From the NCBI GenBank assembly GCA_007922225.1, contig ML679966.1:33649383-33713382 (forward strand): 64,000 nt of DNA, read 5' to 3'. Below the pieces are notes generated by a model. It worked only from the letters and a program-made list of their open reading frames with translations, was not told the origin of the DNA and did not search any database. Every line of letters starts with the position of its first letter. The stretch's first letter is position 1. The stretch comes from Emydura subglobosa. Lineage: Eukaryota > Chordata > Testudines > Chelidae. Both the position numbers and the translations under genes were made by a program. Of this stretch, positions 46,041-60,460 are shown piece after piece.

Positions 46041-46421
46041 CTGGAATAGGTTTGTCAGATACCTATTTTACATCACTTTAACGGGCATAGTCAGTACTTA
46101 CCACAATTTTTAAAAATTCTTCCTGCATATTTTTTTTGGAAGCTGGATAACTTTCCTCAGCTTTATTTGTATACTGATTGTGATTGTAGTGGCTGTGTTC
46201 ATGGGTATTGGATGATTCTTTTTCTTTAGAGTATTTGGAAGAGGGCCGATGAGAATAACACCACACTGACTTCACGAATGAACAAAGTTAAGATGCAGTT
46301 TGTCCACCAACATCGACTTGTGCTCCCTTTTGGTAGCAAAATCGCATAATACCTAGTATTTTCTTAAAATGTCTGATCACTTTTCCACTCACCTAACGTC
46401 ATATAATTTTTCCTCTTTTAG

Positions 46422-46570
46422 GTTATATACTTCACCAAAGAAGAAACTTACCCCAGTGCAGAAATCTGTTAGTCCATTAGTTTGGTGCAGGCAAGTACTC
46501 GATTATCCGAGTCCTGATATTGAATGTGCTAAAAAATCACTGATCCACAGGCTTGAACAGACAATGTCAG
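46422..46570 (+). CDS. SLAIN2: SLAIN2 exon 2
   Basis: The acceptor TTTTAG and donor GTGAGT bound 149 nt. The first base completes the Trp codon of exon 1. The product, about residues 125-174, reads [20 protein letters not shown], then [20 protein letters not shown] and IHRLEQTMS, which is near-identical in character to mammalian SLAIN2 and shared with SLAIN1. This is the first part of the conserved SLAIN homology region. The exon ends one base into a codon (phase 1). Confidence 0.95.
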
Positions 46571-48889
46571 GTGAGTTCATGCATCAGCATGTATGTTGAT
46601 GTTGTATGTTACATATGAACATCAATCCTTGTTTTAGAATAAATATACTTTATCTATATTCTGCCAGTGATTTGCGGGTTGGAGGAGTTTCTTCACTGTT
46701 ATGTTTTCATTACATTTCTCGGATGGCTTTTCACACTTTGCTTGTGTTTTGGACCAGATAAATAGAAGAAAGGAGGAAGCAATAGACCACATGAATCATA
46801 TTTCCAGTAATTTGTCACCCAAGTAGTGATATTTTGTCCAGTTTATTTTCCTCTCCAGGAATAAAACTTTTTTTTCTTCTTTTAAATCCAGGTGCTTAAC
46901 CTGGGACTTGTCTTCTGCCTTGGTTAGAAGATTAAATTCTTGAGGGGAGATCAAAACTGTGCTTTTAAAGTGTCAGTTTGATAAATTCTGTACATTTACC
47001 CTTAATACATTTAGATATGAAGTTGAATGTTGTGCTAAATCAGCTGGGTTTTTTTTCCTGTTTGCTTCTTTGTTGACTAAGGAGATGGAGACTAAAGTTA
47101 GCTAATAGTTTTGGGACACTGGATTTTTCAGTGGATTTAGGCTCTTGGTTATTCCTTTCCAAGATGATAGAGACTAATGTCTTAAATTATATAATATCCC
47201 TGAGATGAGGGGCCACTGAACACTAAAAACTGTGGCTAATGACTGAGTGCCTGGTCCTGTGAAATGCTGAGGCTTATTTTTAAATAAAAGATCAACAACA
47301 TCTACTGGTAGAAAGAAAGGTAGATCACAACCTTTCCTTCTGCCTCCTCAGCTCCATCCCTTTCCAGTTACTAACTTTAAAATCACTCTCTCCCCCTTAA
47401 CCTTTCTTTCCACTGGCTTCTTCACATTAAGGTATGTTCTTACCTCTACCATTCAAAAAATCTTCATTCTTTATCTCACCTGCCTCTCCCAGTAGCAGCT
47501 CATCTCCTTTTCCCTCTGCATCTCAAAGCACTTCATAGTGTTGCCGTGTTCCTCTTCTTGAACTCCACCTTGGATCCTCTCTAGTTAGACTTCTGCCCTC
47601 TTGATTCTATTTAAGCTTCTTTCTGGCTAAAATCTCAAGGGTTGGATTTCATTTTGTCCTCTCTGCTGCTTTTTGCAGTTCATTCATGCCCTCTTTCCTG
47701 AAATCAAGTCCTCTCTGGGCTTTTATGACTTTGTTTGCTTCTTGTCTTTGATTGTTCTGATGTCTCTTGGTGGACCATTGCACTTGTCTGTCCTACTCGG
47801 AGACCTACAGAGCTTTTTCCTCAACTACTGCCTGTTACCCTTTTATATCTTTTATCTGGGGTTATTTCATCCGTTTGCTTTTTCAACTACCATCTTAACA
47901 TTAGACAAAACTATCTTTCCATTCTAGACAGTCTTCTTCCACTACATCCCACATTTCAGTCTCTCTATCTCCTTCTGAAAGTGTTTCTGTTAATTTTAAC
48001 TTAGTGACCAAAAATAATTTTCCTCAACCCTCCCCAATCTGTCACTTTGGACTATATACTACCATTATCCTTATTACTGTCCTTAATATGAAAGTTTTGT
48101 TTCACTTATTTCTCTTTCCTGCCCTTCACATATGCTATCCTGCTTTTCAGCTTAAATATTCATCTTAACCAATTTAGGAAAACTTACTTTTTTTGTTAAT
48201 TTAGTGCATATTTTGTGGAAGGCCTAGACTGAAATACAAAGTTTAGATTGAAATTTTGAACACTGAATTGTGCCCAGATATCATTGGGATCTTTGAACTT
48301 GTGCTATTATATATCGTGGATCCAAATTTAAGCAGTTTGCAGAAAACTGCATACTTGAGTTAAGCTAAATGTAGAGGGCTAAATTCAGCCCTGGGATAAG
48401 CAACCATAATTCCATTGTCTGGGGTTTGAAAATCTCCCTTGCCAGTCGTGAGTAGAAATTCTCCTGTGAAAATTCCATCAACTACTGCAGAACTTAAGCT
48501 TCTTGGTGTTGTCCTAGATGTTGAGGTATACTATCCTTATGTCTTTTGGCTATGAGTATGTTGAAGTCCTGTGTATAGATGTCAATTGGTATTGGGATAG
48601 GCAGAAGAAAGATTAATGTGGTAAGTTTGAAGATAGAGGAAAGGAGAAACAGGAAATGTAGGGAAATATGTGGGGAAAATTAATTTTGTATATGTATATT
48701 TAAAAAAAAAAAGAGGGAGAGAAGGAAGAGACACTGAAGACTATAAGAGATATCTCTTAGAAAAGTGAATTAAATCAGGAAGAAAAAAGAATGTAAATCT
48801 CCCCAAAAGAGGGCTGTAACAGTAATATTTTGTTTTCCCGACTGCACACTTATTTTACATATGTGTGTGAAATTATAAGCAGGGTTGTT

Positions 48890-48992
48890 AGAACCACCTA
48901 TTACTAAGATTGCCCAACAGTTCCCAGTATAAAATCTTGGTTTTAGTTGCTTATAACTTTGCTACACTTTAACTATTTGGTTTTACATTTTC
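48890..48992 (+). repeat. dispersed repeat, copy 1 (see 52485-52550)
   Basis: 'gttgcttataactttg' followed by 'ctacactttaacta' is shared in order and orientation with 52485-52550, and the preceding 'tcccagtataaaatc' matches 'tcccattataaaaaac' there. Confidence 0.55.
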
Positions 48993-49439
48993 CATTCTTC
49001 TTGTCTGCCTCTAGCTAAAATTTTGAAATTTGGCATGGCCTTTGTATCAGGGATGTACTTTTTGTCATCCCCATGAAAATCCACTTGTATTTGTTTCAGT
49101 TACACACCTTTGACAAATGTCAGTTCACATTTGCTAAATAGAGACTTTTCTGATTTTAGCAACTAAAATTTCTTCCGATTCTGTCCTCACTGAGCATACT
49201 TGAGCCTCTCACAACTCACTGTTGAGTGGTTTGTGCATGTTCCATCTCCACAGAGTAACTGAGCATGCTTCCTGCAGCTCAGGGTTATAGGGATATAGCT
49301 GGACTTTTCCTGTGGTGCCTTTCACAGCAACTCTGGGGATGGGTTAGGGCCTGCCACTGGTACTGAGAGTAGAAAGCCTGTATGTTCTGTGTGCTTAGTG
49401 ATCCCCACCCACTTGCTGGCACCTGGGCAGCATGAAAGA

Positions 49440-50720
49440 TGAAGTTGATTTGAATGCAGAGGGGACAAAAGACGGGCTAGGAGGACTGAATGGATGGGAC
49501 AAGGAGTCTAAGATTGGGACTTGGCAGGGAAGTGGGGGGAGAAAAACTGGGACCAACTGGACAAAGAGACTGGGATGGGGAGGGGGATTCTAGGAGCTGG
49601 CATGGGAGGGAATGGTGACTGGGATTCACTGGACAATGAGATTAGGATCCAATGGGAGAGAAGAGAGACAGATTTAACAAGGAGCTGGGATTAGGAACTG
49701 GTGGGAGAGGGGAAACAGATCTGACAAGAAGCTATGAGGTTTGTGTAGGGACGGAGGAAGGGAGGGAGGATTGGGACTGGCTGAGATTAGGGGCTGGTTT
49801 ACACTAGTCAAATTCTCCTCCCAGGATGCAACTCCCCTGCTATACCAACATAATAAAACCACCTCAATGAGAGGTGTAAGGCTTATGTTGGTATAGTTAG
49901 GGTGATGCAGTGTCAGTGTAGATACTGTGTTCTTTACATTGGCTGTTGGCCGTCATTCTTGTCAGTGGAGCTGTGCAATTGACAAGAAAGCTGAGCAGAT
50001 AGAGCCCAACTGTCCCCCCACTTGGCTGGAGAGCTGAGTGGCTGGACCGTGCTCCTGGGTGGGAGTGGGGTGATAAGCCTTGGGTGGCTGCGGGGCGAGA
50101 ATCTCCCGGGCGGCTTCCCTCAGTTCCTGGCAGGGAATGGGGAGCAGAGAAGCCCCCGGGCGGCTTGCCCAGGAGCCTGGGCTCCCCACAGTGCCTCTCT
50201 TAGGTTGGTGGAAGTGCTCCTGGTGAGGACGCGCACCACTGACCCAAGGTGGGTATTTGGACATCAACCATCACAGTAATCAATGCAGTGTAAGTCGAGC
50301 TAATATAGGTTGACTTATCTTTGTAGCATAGACAAGGCCTAAAGGAGCTAGGGACTGGAGAGACTGAGATTGGATCAGTGGCCTGGGGAAGGAGACTAGG
50401 ACTGAGCGAGAGGAGAGGAGAGAAAGATTGGACAAGAAGCCAGGAGGGGGAACTGGACTGTCTGAGCAAGGAAACTGGGAACACAGAATTGTGACAGAAA
50501 ACAGAGCGTGGGAATCCGACAGAGAGCCCAGAGGGGGAGTCTTGGCTTGGCTGAGCAGGGAGACTGGGATCAGAAGCCTAAGGAGTGGAGTCTGTGCCTG
50601 GGTAAGAGACTGGGACAGTGAGCCAGGTAAAGGAGGGACAGGACTGGGTCAGGGACTGGTTGGAGGGATGGGGCAGAAAAGTCTGCGCCCAGTAGAGCAC
50701 ACTCCTGTCCAGTCTCTGGA
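49440..50720 (+). repeat. purine-rich minisatellite, split by a MITE
   Basis: Imperfect units built on 'gggactgg', 'gagactgggat', 'ggacaagaagc' and 'ggagaggggaaac' recur every 40-60 bp from 49440 to 49789, and again from 50342 to about 50700. The intervening 49790-50341 is a different, insertion-like segment. The strand bias is strong, with G and A predominating on the plus strand. Confidence 0.6.
49790..50341. mobile_element. MITE inserted in the minisatellite
   Basis: The left end 'ggggctggtttacactagtc' resembles the right end read on the other strand ('taggccttgtctatgctac'). The interior is GC-rich with a repeated 'cccgggcggctt' (about 50105 and 50155). It interrupts the purine-rich repeat, which continues on both sides. 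A 3-bp TNA-type duplication (TTA/CTA) is possible but weak. Confidence 0.5.
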
Positions 50721-50726
50721 ATGGAA

Positions 50727-50730
<4 letters not shown>

Positions 50731-50775
<45 letters not shown>

Positions 50776-50785
50776 NNNNNNNNNN

Positions 50786-50832
<47 letters not shown>
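50731..50832 (+). repeat. TG/GT dinucleotide microsatellite with assembly gap
   Basis: Near-pure GT repeat interrupted by ten N at 50776-50785, so its true length is unknown. Frames translating to alternating C/V or T/H here are artefacts. Confidence 0.97.
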
Positions 50833-50834
<2 letters not shown>

Positions 50835-52484
50835 GTAAAACTCAAAGGCACAGTGTCCCCCTGCTTCTAGTCTACTAACAACGCTGTGTGTGATGGACCT
50901 AAAGGTTCTAACCCTGCTGAAGATACATGTGCGTGTCAATATGATGCCACAAAATAGAATTATTTAAAATTCCAGTTATTAAAAAAAAAACAACCTAGGA
51001 TATTGCACACAAAATATGTTTAAAGAACATTATTATAAAATAGCAAAACCAAGAACTCAAAAGTCAGGAAATGCTGGAATTAGGATTGCTTGTGCAACCT
51101 TAATTCAACTCCCTTGGGCACCTGTGATTAAAGACTATCATAATCCATGATTACATACACCTGGCATGGACAGCTTCTGTCCAAACAGTTTATTTGGCAA
51201 AATAAGCAACCGAAAACGGTTTTATAAAAGTGTTAAGCAACCTTAATAGGCAGTGCTACCAGCCTCACCTATACATATAATAAATATAATGGGAAATCAT
51301 CTATCCGTACATTGTGTATTAAACATATTGTGATTTTTAAATTAAACAATGGCTGTGGAGTCTTTAGTGGTGTATGTTTCAAGAGTATTTCACTGTTGGG
51401 TTTCCACATGACTGCAGTGCATGAGTATCACCTATTTGGTCTTCTCTCTTGAAATAAGGTTCTGTTTAATGTATTCTGTTATTACTTTGTTCATAAAAAT
51501 GGATTGTGGGTAGAGTGGAAAGGATATATCTTGGTGTCCTGGCATCATGTTCATATAAACTAAAAGTTCTGGTGCGATTAATTTAAGACTATCACATTAT
51601 TTCCTGAGTTTCTAAAATTAGGAAGTGAAACTGAATCTATTAAAAAGAAACTTGAGCAAATGCCTGAAAACAGAATGCTGGCATCTAATTGCATTTATAA
51701 AAACAGTCTCTTGCCTGTTCTTTTTATTTTAAAAAAAATATCCCAAAACAAAAGGGGCAGAGAATAGAAGTGGCATGGCAGTTTGATGATAAGAGATCCA
51801 ACTTAAATTGCACTTTCATTGTGAAATCTTTGGGGCAATCTGTCTGCTTTGTACAGAGTATGTTGTCCAGGTGTAAATATTTGGCATAAAAAGCATGACC
51901 AATATATAGCACAAATCACTATGGATATATGCAAAGTAAAAACTATTACCCCCTCACTCATGGAATGGAAAATCAATTTTTGAGTTAAGCATTGGACTTG
52001 TTTGGAGGCAGTCTATACATTAGGTCAGCGTTACGCTTAATGATAGATTTTATTTCTGGTCAGTTTGAATTACTACTGAGGCTGCCAGAATAAGTTTGCC
52101 AGCTGTGATTTTCATTAAATTAAAAAGTTCTTGATTTCAGAAAGGTTGGCCCTGAAAACTGATCCATTTAAAAAAAGTAGCTTAGACATGAACTGCTAAT
52201 ATACTTGAAAAAATCCTGTTGGGAACATTGATTTTTGCCAGAAGAAGGGAGTAGATCAATTTTTGTTACTGTTGCCTGTCAAAAGTAGTTACTATACATT
52301 AGATTATGAATGTTTCCAAATGCAGATTTTTCTTTTCCATGAGGTGACAGGAGCAGGGAGAGACTCAGAATATTCCAGAGAACAATATAAAGTTCACATG
52401 GAGCAGTATCATTCATCCTGGATAAATTGTGACATGTTAAAAAGAAATTATAGGCGGGATTGGTAGCGCTGCTTATTAAGGTGA

Positions 52485-52550
52485 CCAGATACTTCCCATT
52501 ATAAAAAACTGTTTTCAGTTGCTTATAACTTTGACAAACTTTAACCAACA
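52485..52550 (+). repeat. dispersed repeat, copy 2
   Basis: 'cagttgcttataactttgac' and 'aaactttaacc' match the copy at 48890-48992. The following 52550-52760 ('gtgaaaagttttaagtgact' and 'tgcctagcaactctgg') may belong to an old SINE-like repeat. Confidence 0.5.
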
Positions 52551-53634
52551 TACTTAGCATTATATAGCACTTTATATGGTCAAACCACAGTTCCCAAGGC
52601 TTCAAGTCAATTGCAGCTTTGAGTGCTCAGCACTTAAATAAGGGAGACCTCAGGGCCTCCTGTCATGCACCAGGAGATTGAGGAACACACTGTGAAAAGT
52701 TTTAAGTGACTTGCTCTGTATTGCCTAGCAACTCTGGGAGAGGTAATGATAGAATCCAGTTTTTCATGGTGGCATTCAGCTACTTTAACTATGAGATCAT
52801 CCTTCATCTTTCTGCAGTCCCCTATGTCATTCACTAGATGCTTTCCAACTTCTACAACCAATGAAGCAGGGGCCCTACAGATAAGATTCCTTCACTACCC
52901 AACCCTGAGTCATCTTCCAAAGCAGGTTCATCCTGTACACTGAATGAGAGGTCCTGAGGAAAGAATAATATGTGATTATGTAATTATAGACTGTATCATA
53001 ATACATATGCACAGGAAGGCCGAACTAAAATTTCACAGACACCCTTAATTTTGGTATTTCCTAACTTTTGAGCTCTTGATTTTGCAACCTTAACATTCTT
53101 TTAACATAGCTTTTTGTGTGTGAAGTATATATGTGTTTTATTACAGTGTGCCCATTTTTACCATTTTGGCCTTTTGCATATGCACAGGGGGACTGGGTTC
53201 ACCTTTTTATGAGTGATGGGGACTCTCTTTTGGCATGAGGATCAAGATTCAGTTGAAACGTAGGGGAGATCAGATTTTACAGTTGGACCAGGGTAGATTC
53301 AATACCAAGAGAACTCTGGTCAAATCTTACCAGAAGATAGTCTGCTTACAATTTCAGCTCTTGTTCTAAATTAGATGCATTTTGTAATACAGCTGCATTT
53401 GTTTTGTTCTAAACATTGTATTCTTTGAACTTGTATACATAGACTGGAAATATCTCTCAGTGATATTTGGCACTGTAGTGATGTAAACTTTTAAGAATAT
53501 GAACCCTCTATCCTTGTGTTTCATCTGAATACAACTAACAGTTTATGCATTTTAAAAGCTTGAATGCTATTTTAATTCTGTAGCACCAGGAATGGAAAAC
53601 CCTTACTGAGTCACTTGTAGCTCCTCCAAACTTT

Positions 53635-53673
53635 AAAAAAAAAAAAAAAAAAAAAAAAATCATGGGGGGGGGG
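53635..53673 (+). repeat. poly-A run followed by poly-G run
   Basis: About 25 A, then 'tcat', then nine G. No retroposed body is obvious upstream. Confidence 0.8.
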
Positions 53674-54016
53674 AGTAATTGAGTCATGAGCAGAGACGCT
53701 TTGAGGTAAGAATAGCGTATAAAATTTTGCTATTTAAACAGATTTTGATCACAAATAAGCAACTATTTGACTTCTCTGAATAAAGCATTTTACCCTAAAA
53801 TATTATAAACTTTCACTCATTCCTCTCAATTATTTAAGCTCACCAATATACAAAACCCAGAGGAAGTAATGCAGAGGGCAAAAAAGACTGTTTACTTTAA
53901 TTGGACAATATGGCTCAACATAAATTTTGCTGCTATAGTAGCATTCTCTAATTATTTCAATCAAGGATCTGAGTCTTACCCCTGGTTATGTTGTTTCTGA
54001 TACTGAGGTATAATAA

Positions 54017-54101
54017 TAGAGCCTTGTGCAGATATAAAATTTGTATCCGCATCTGATCTGCAAAAATGGTCTGTGGATATCCGCAGATTTGCAGGGCTCT
54101 A
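54017..54101. repeat. small foldback MITE
   Basis: Left end 'tagagccttgtgcagat' and right end, other strand, 'tagagccctgcaaatctgc' are inverted repeats. Both flanks are made of AATAATA, consistent with a target duplication in a simple AT tract. Confidence 0.55.
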
Positions 54102-55118
54102 ATAATAGAAAATCATTATCATTCAGTTTTATGTGGACCTTTTTTCTTTTGTTTTAAAAAAATCAAATTCAAATAGACTTGAACAATACAAAGAACAGTT
54201 TTGGGTTTTTTTGTTTTTTTTACAGTAAAACACCTGGGAGTTAGAGTTTTTTAGATATATATATACTGTGCCATAAAACTCTGGATACCTCATTTGAATA
54301 ATTGTGAATCTTCTTGCTTTTCAGCAAAGCTATTTGCAGTTTTATGGTCTGTAAAGATTTGAATGATACTTGTCACCAGAGCCTTATTTTGTCATTCTTC
54401 TATAGGCCAAAGATACTTTAAGCCTCAGGTAGGGTAGAGATCTTCACAGATGACAATTTAGTGGTGGTTCTGTAGGGTGGATCATACAAATATTACTTTT
54501 AAAAAAATATTCTGTGTACGCTTTGTGCTTTGAATTGTAGTCAAGACACTTTGAATCCTAGACAAAAGTAGACTTGAATGAAGAATTTTCCCTATAGATC
54601 AAATGATGATATGTTTAAGATGTATATGACACTACTAGGGGAGACAAAGGGCTGTGGTGTCTCAATGTTCAGACAGTTTGCATGTTTGATACTGTGATAG
54701 TTAACATTAGCCAAGGTGCTTGAGCCTGTCCTTTAAAAGGGAGAAGCTTAGAGTCTGGTATTCTATGGAGGAATTTGCTTCCCTTTTCCTTTCCACCCCA
54801 CGATCTGAGCTATAGGGCACTCTACAAGGTTTACCTACTAGTCTTTTGAAGCGGAAATGAGTTAAGTGGTGTGAATTTAGTTTTATTGAGTTGGGTGGGG
54901 AAAACTTGTTAGGGTTATTGTCCTGTCTGTCATTTTTGGTGTTTTTTATGATTGTATATGTCTGGAACCTAAGAGAGGCACTTTTTGTAAATCTAAAATC
55001 AGAATACTTTTCTGGTGACTGAATTACCTAATAACATGTTGAATGACTAAATACAACTGTATGTATGTTGATCTTCACCAATTCCTTCAATGTGGCTTTT
55101 TTCCCCCTTTTCATATAG

Positions 55119-55283
55119 TCCTCAAGAAACAGAGTTTTTACAGTAATCCTTTCAGTGCGGTCAATTACACAAGCCCTTATAGTCCAAATGCTAGTAGCCC
55201 CTACAGCAGTGGTTTCAACTCACCTTCCTCAACGCCAGTGAAACCTCCTTTAGTGAAACAGCTCGTATTTCCTGGTAGCTCAG
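55119..55283 (+). CDS. SLAIN2: SLAIN2 exon 3
   Basis: 165 nt between TCATATAG and GTAAGT, phase 1 at both ends. Encodes about residues 175-229: '[20 protein letters not shown]', '[20 protein letters not shown]' and '[14 protein letters not shown]'. The Ser/Pro/Tyr-rich block is the SLAIN-family core, with several SP and TP sites that suit the mitotic phosphorylation known for mammalian SLAIN2. Confidence 0.95.
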
Positions 55284-56146
55284 GTAAGTTTCTGTTCTAA
55301 AAACATCATGTGCTCTTGAGTTGTGGGTTGGGACTGGCAAAGAGTTAAAGTGAATGTGGTTAAGAAAAGATACTGTGCTAGCAACTTGAGTTTCAGTAGA
55401 AAGCCTGCATCTATGTAAGATACTAACTTTGTAAGAAAAGCATTTGGCAGGCTTATTTTGGGATAAGGTATATTTGTGCTTTTCCCCTGTGGGTCTCTTC
55501 TGCACTAGTCAAGTATTTGTTACATGGACAAATGATGCATGTAAACGTGATTGTATGGATATGAGGCATATTGCATTTATTAAAAGGTTTGGTACAGCTC
55601 TTTTTAATATAAGCTGTAGCGATTATCTCCTAAGCCTACAGCTTCTCTTATGCACTGAGGAATTGGTATAGGCAGCATCAGTGTAGGCGGTGTAGAATCT
55701 TGTGGGACCAACAACCATATAATCTTGGGGTAAAAAGGTGTGTGAGAAAGATATGTCTTAAAACTTTGCAGACTCTGACACATACAGTAACCTTTAGTTT
55801 TTTGCCTTTATTTTTGACTTTTTGTCTGGGATATCAAACCTATTGGGGAATGGGGAAGGAATCTGAAATGTGAAAGACTTTCTAGCGGCTTGTAAATTCT
55901 GCAAATGTTGATTACTAAAACAGCTTTAAACAAATAGTATTGGTTACTGTGTGTAAGGAAAAAAAAAGGACTTTTACGTAAGTTACTAAGTATTAAATTC
56001 CAGTTAGTATTTAAGATTGTAACTGAACACATTGTATATGAAGTCATCCAATGGATCAGCAAATATCTATTGTCTACTAGAGCTGGTATTTAAGTAAATA
56101 TTTAGCAAAATTACACTGTAAAACTCTGGGATACCTTTCAGATATT

Positions 56147-56286
56147 CCAGAAGGGTAGCTGTGTTAGTCTGTATACAGCAAAACAACGAGAGTCCTGTAG
56201 CACTTTAAAGACTAACAAATTTAATTTCTGCAGGCACAAGCTTTCGTGGGCTGTAAGCGACTTCGTGCTACAGGACTCTCGTTGTT
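56147..56286 (+). mobile_element. short retroposed element with 12-bp target duplications and perfect inverted arms
   Basis: The perfect direct repeat CTTTCAGATATT (56135-56146 and 56287-56298) marks an insertion of 140 bp. It begins with 'agggtagctgtgttagtctg', wording of a widespread reptile repeat (SINE-like or Penelope-like, undecided). Arms at 56182-56203 and 56265-56286 are exact reverse complements over 22 bp, around 'aaagactaacaaattt' and 'aagctttcgtggg'. The duplication size points to target-primed insertion rather than cut-and-paste. Confidence 0.7.
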
Positions 56287-56673
56287 CTTTCAGATATTAA
56301 AGACAAAGCATTGTGTGCAGGGAAGAGAGCAGGTCTGTAATCAGGCAGCTATGCTCGTAGAGCTGGAGGTTCTCTTGCTGCAAGAGCTTTGCACTTGTGA
56401 GTTCTGTGCTAGCCTAGAACTCCTAGGCAGATAGACTACATTGTAAAATGAACATTTTGAGACAACAAAATAGTAGCTAGCAGCTTAATGTTACACTTCA
56501 AAAAACAAATAAATCAGTATACTGTAAGGCTAGACTCTATTGGTTTGTGTTTTAACACTCCCCCTCCCCCCCCCCAGGTAACTTGCTATCAGATAGTGCA
56601 AGATAGTAGATATCAATAATTTTTTCAGAACAGTGCTTCAGATTTTGGTGGTGCCCAGTCTTGAAGTTTATAA

Positions 56674-56910
56674 ATTCATAGATTCTAAGGCCAGCAAGGA
56701 CCACCATAATTATCTAGTCTGATTTCCTGTATAACACAGGCCATAGGACTTCCCCAAAATAATTCCTGTTTGAACTAGAGCATATGTTTTAGAAAAACAT
56801 CCAATCTTGTGGAGAATCCACCACAGTGCTTAGAAATGGTTTCACTGGTTAATTACCCTCACTGTTTTGTTTTTTTTAAAAGCCCTGTTCCCCATCTGAA
56901 TTTGTCTAGT
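56674..56910 (-). mobile_element. CR1 LINE 3' end, antisense
   Basis: 'attcatagattctaaggcca' and 'cctgtataacacaggccata' are the reverse complement of the CR1 end also present at 42380-42957. 'aaaaacatccaatcttgtgg' corresponds to 'attggatgtttttctaaaag' there. An oligo-T at about 56868 interrupts it. Confidence 0.8.
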
Positions 56911-56970
56911 CAGTGAGCTGTTTTGCTGGGTAGTGAAACATCCAGCCTTTCACCAATTAGTAGCTCATGA

Positions 56971-58719
<1,749 letters not shown>

Positions 58720-59149
58720 TGAGCAGCACTGAAATAATATATTGTTGTAAATAAATGTAGTGGTCAGTTTGTAATGTTCAAAACTATGGTTCTTCGAGTG
58801 TTAGTCCCTATGTGGATTCCAGACGTGGGGTGCATGCATGCCATGCACCGGAGCTGGAACTGTTTTGAGTAGTGTCTGTCAAGCTGCATGCACGCCCTAT
58901 GTCATCCACTTGGTATGTCTGAGGTCTTATGTAGCTGCGCGGGTCAATGCCCCCTCAGTTTCCTCTTACCACTGCATGACCAGAGTTGGAACATTTTTGT
59001 TCTCCTACTAGAAAACTATATAGTACCCTCCTCCCCCCCACAAAGTCTGTTTAATAGATAGTATAGTCAACAGTTTCATAGTTGTTAGTAGTTAGTGCGT
59101 TAACATCAATAGTTTCCAAGTTCTTCCCTCCCTGGTGCAGTCCACTCTG

Positions 59150-60460
59150 TGTGGGGAATTATGCCCAGGCAAGCCGGGTTCAAGAACTATGTCACATGCC
59201 CGCGATTGTTCTCAGTGAGCGACGAGTAGTTGTGCGGTGCTCTATCTGCCCCTCCTTCCCTTCGAGAACCTGTGAGGCGAGAGAACTCAGGCTGAAGAAA
59301 CACCTCATGGAAGAAGCAATGTGTCCGCATGCACACCGTGAGGTGGCATTGATGGACCCGGAATACCCAGCTGCACCAGTGGCAACTGCATCACCAGCTA
59401 CAGTGGTACTGGTAGCACCAGTCAAGACCCATTGTGCTCACAAGAAGCACAGTCATGGGCACAAAAGCGGATCCCCAAGGGGGGACCACCTCTTAAGCGT
59501 CACATTCCCAAGCTGAGATCAGCTGGGCAAGAAGTTGCATGCAGCACAGCGGCACCTACTCCCAAGCAGGAAACATGGAAGACCAAACACGCCACTGGTT
59601 CCACCAGAGCCCCCACAACCATTGACCCCACTGGAGCCAGCAGGACTACTGCAGCCACCACTGTACCACTTCCCGGTGCCACGCACACTGGGCTGCTTAT
59701 CACCACTAACCCACACAGCAGAACTTCTGTTGCCATTGGAGGGACCTTTGCATTGCTATGAGGCACTGGGCACCATGCAGCTTCCATGTGCAGCTGATGA
59801 ACCGCTGTTGCTATGTCACCCTTCTGCAGTATGGCCAGAAGAGCCACCACGACACCAGCTCCACCTTTTCCATCTGCTCCAACGGCACCACCCTTACTGG
59901 ACCAATCAGAGTCAGACTGGTCTTCAGAGCCTGAACCACTTTTCTCCCCGAAGCACTCGCATAGTCTGTGCCTGCACTGATACGCACTAATGCAAGTACC
60001 ACCACAAGATCAGTGGTTCAGAGCAGATCAGAAGCCTTACTGGTAGAGGTGAGACCCCTATTATGGGCATGGAGTCCCACCCACCCCCTCCTTCGGAGTA
60101 CATTGAACCTCTGTCGGTGTACGATGAACCACGAAGCACCACAGAACTGCCAGTACTGATGGAACTGCTGGAGCCAGCGGATCCACCTCTTCCAACCAGT
60201 GCATTATCATCCCTGGATGAGGCTATCATCCCACCGACACTATCTCCACCTGATGATCATGGTGAATACGAAGACCTTCTGAGACGTATGGCGGTGGCCC
60301 TCAATTTACTGGCGGAGGTTGTCAAGGAATCCCAAGATGGGTTCCTTTACTCCTCCAACCAACAGGTCCATCACGGATCTCACTGCCCATCCCTAACGCC
60401 GTTATACAGTCGGCCCAGGCAGTCTTGCATACCCCGGCTTCCTGCACGCTGACACCAAAC
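59150..60460 (+). pseudogene. gag-like region of the DIRS element
   Basis: Plus-strand frames 59082-59516 (VRCSICPSFPSRTCEARELR, then HCAHKKHSHGHKSGSP), 59535-59990 and 60063-60452 form a Pro/Thr/Ser-rich protein with a Cys/His segment. The 60063-60452 piece has acidic, proline-rich text (EYIEPLSVYDEPRST). This composition and position fit DIRS gag. Frameshifts separate the pieces. Confidence 0.55.

Larger units (their letters stand above)
31627..46421 (+). other. SLAIN2: SLAIN2 intron 1
   Basis: Starts GTGAGG and ends TTTTAG. About 14.8 kb, dominated by repeats listed separately (foldback elements, CR1 copies, an L2-like fragment, a hAT element). Outside those, for example 32480-33630, 33810-36270, 38530-39530 and 43510-45830, I see no exon, conserved block or RNA gene. 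Confidence 0.9.
46571..55118 (+). other. SLAIN2: SLAIN2 intron 2
   Basis: Starts GTGAGT and ends TCATATAG, about 8.5 kb. A pyrimidine-rich stretch at about 47330-48170 carries long frames with no domain and may be an old LINE relic. A minisatellite, a MITE, a TG repeat with a gap and small repeats are listed separately. The remaining AT-rich parts (46580-47320, 48180-48880, 50850-52480, 52770-53630, 54110-55110) show nothing recognisable. Confidence 0.9.

Noticed and set aside
50428..50939. Frames with alternating Cys-Val or Thr-His
   Set aside because: Translations of the TG microsatellite spanning a run of N.
53635..53659. A-run as the tail of a processed pseudogene
   Set aside because: No coding-like or retroposed body and no flanking duplication upstream of it.
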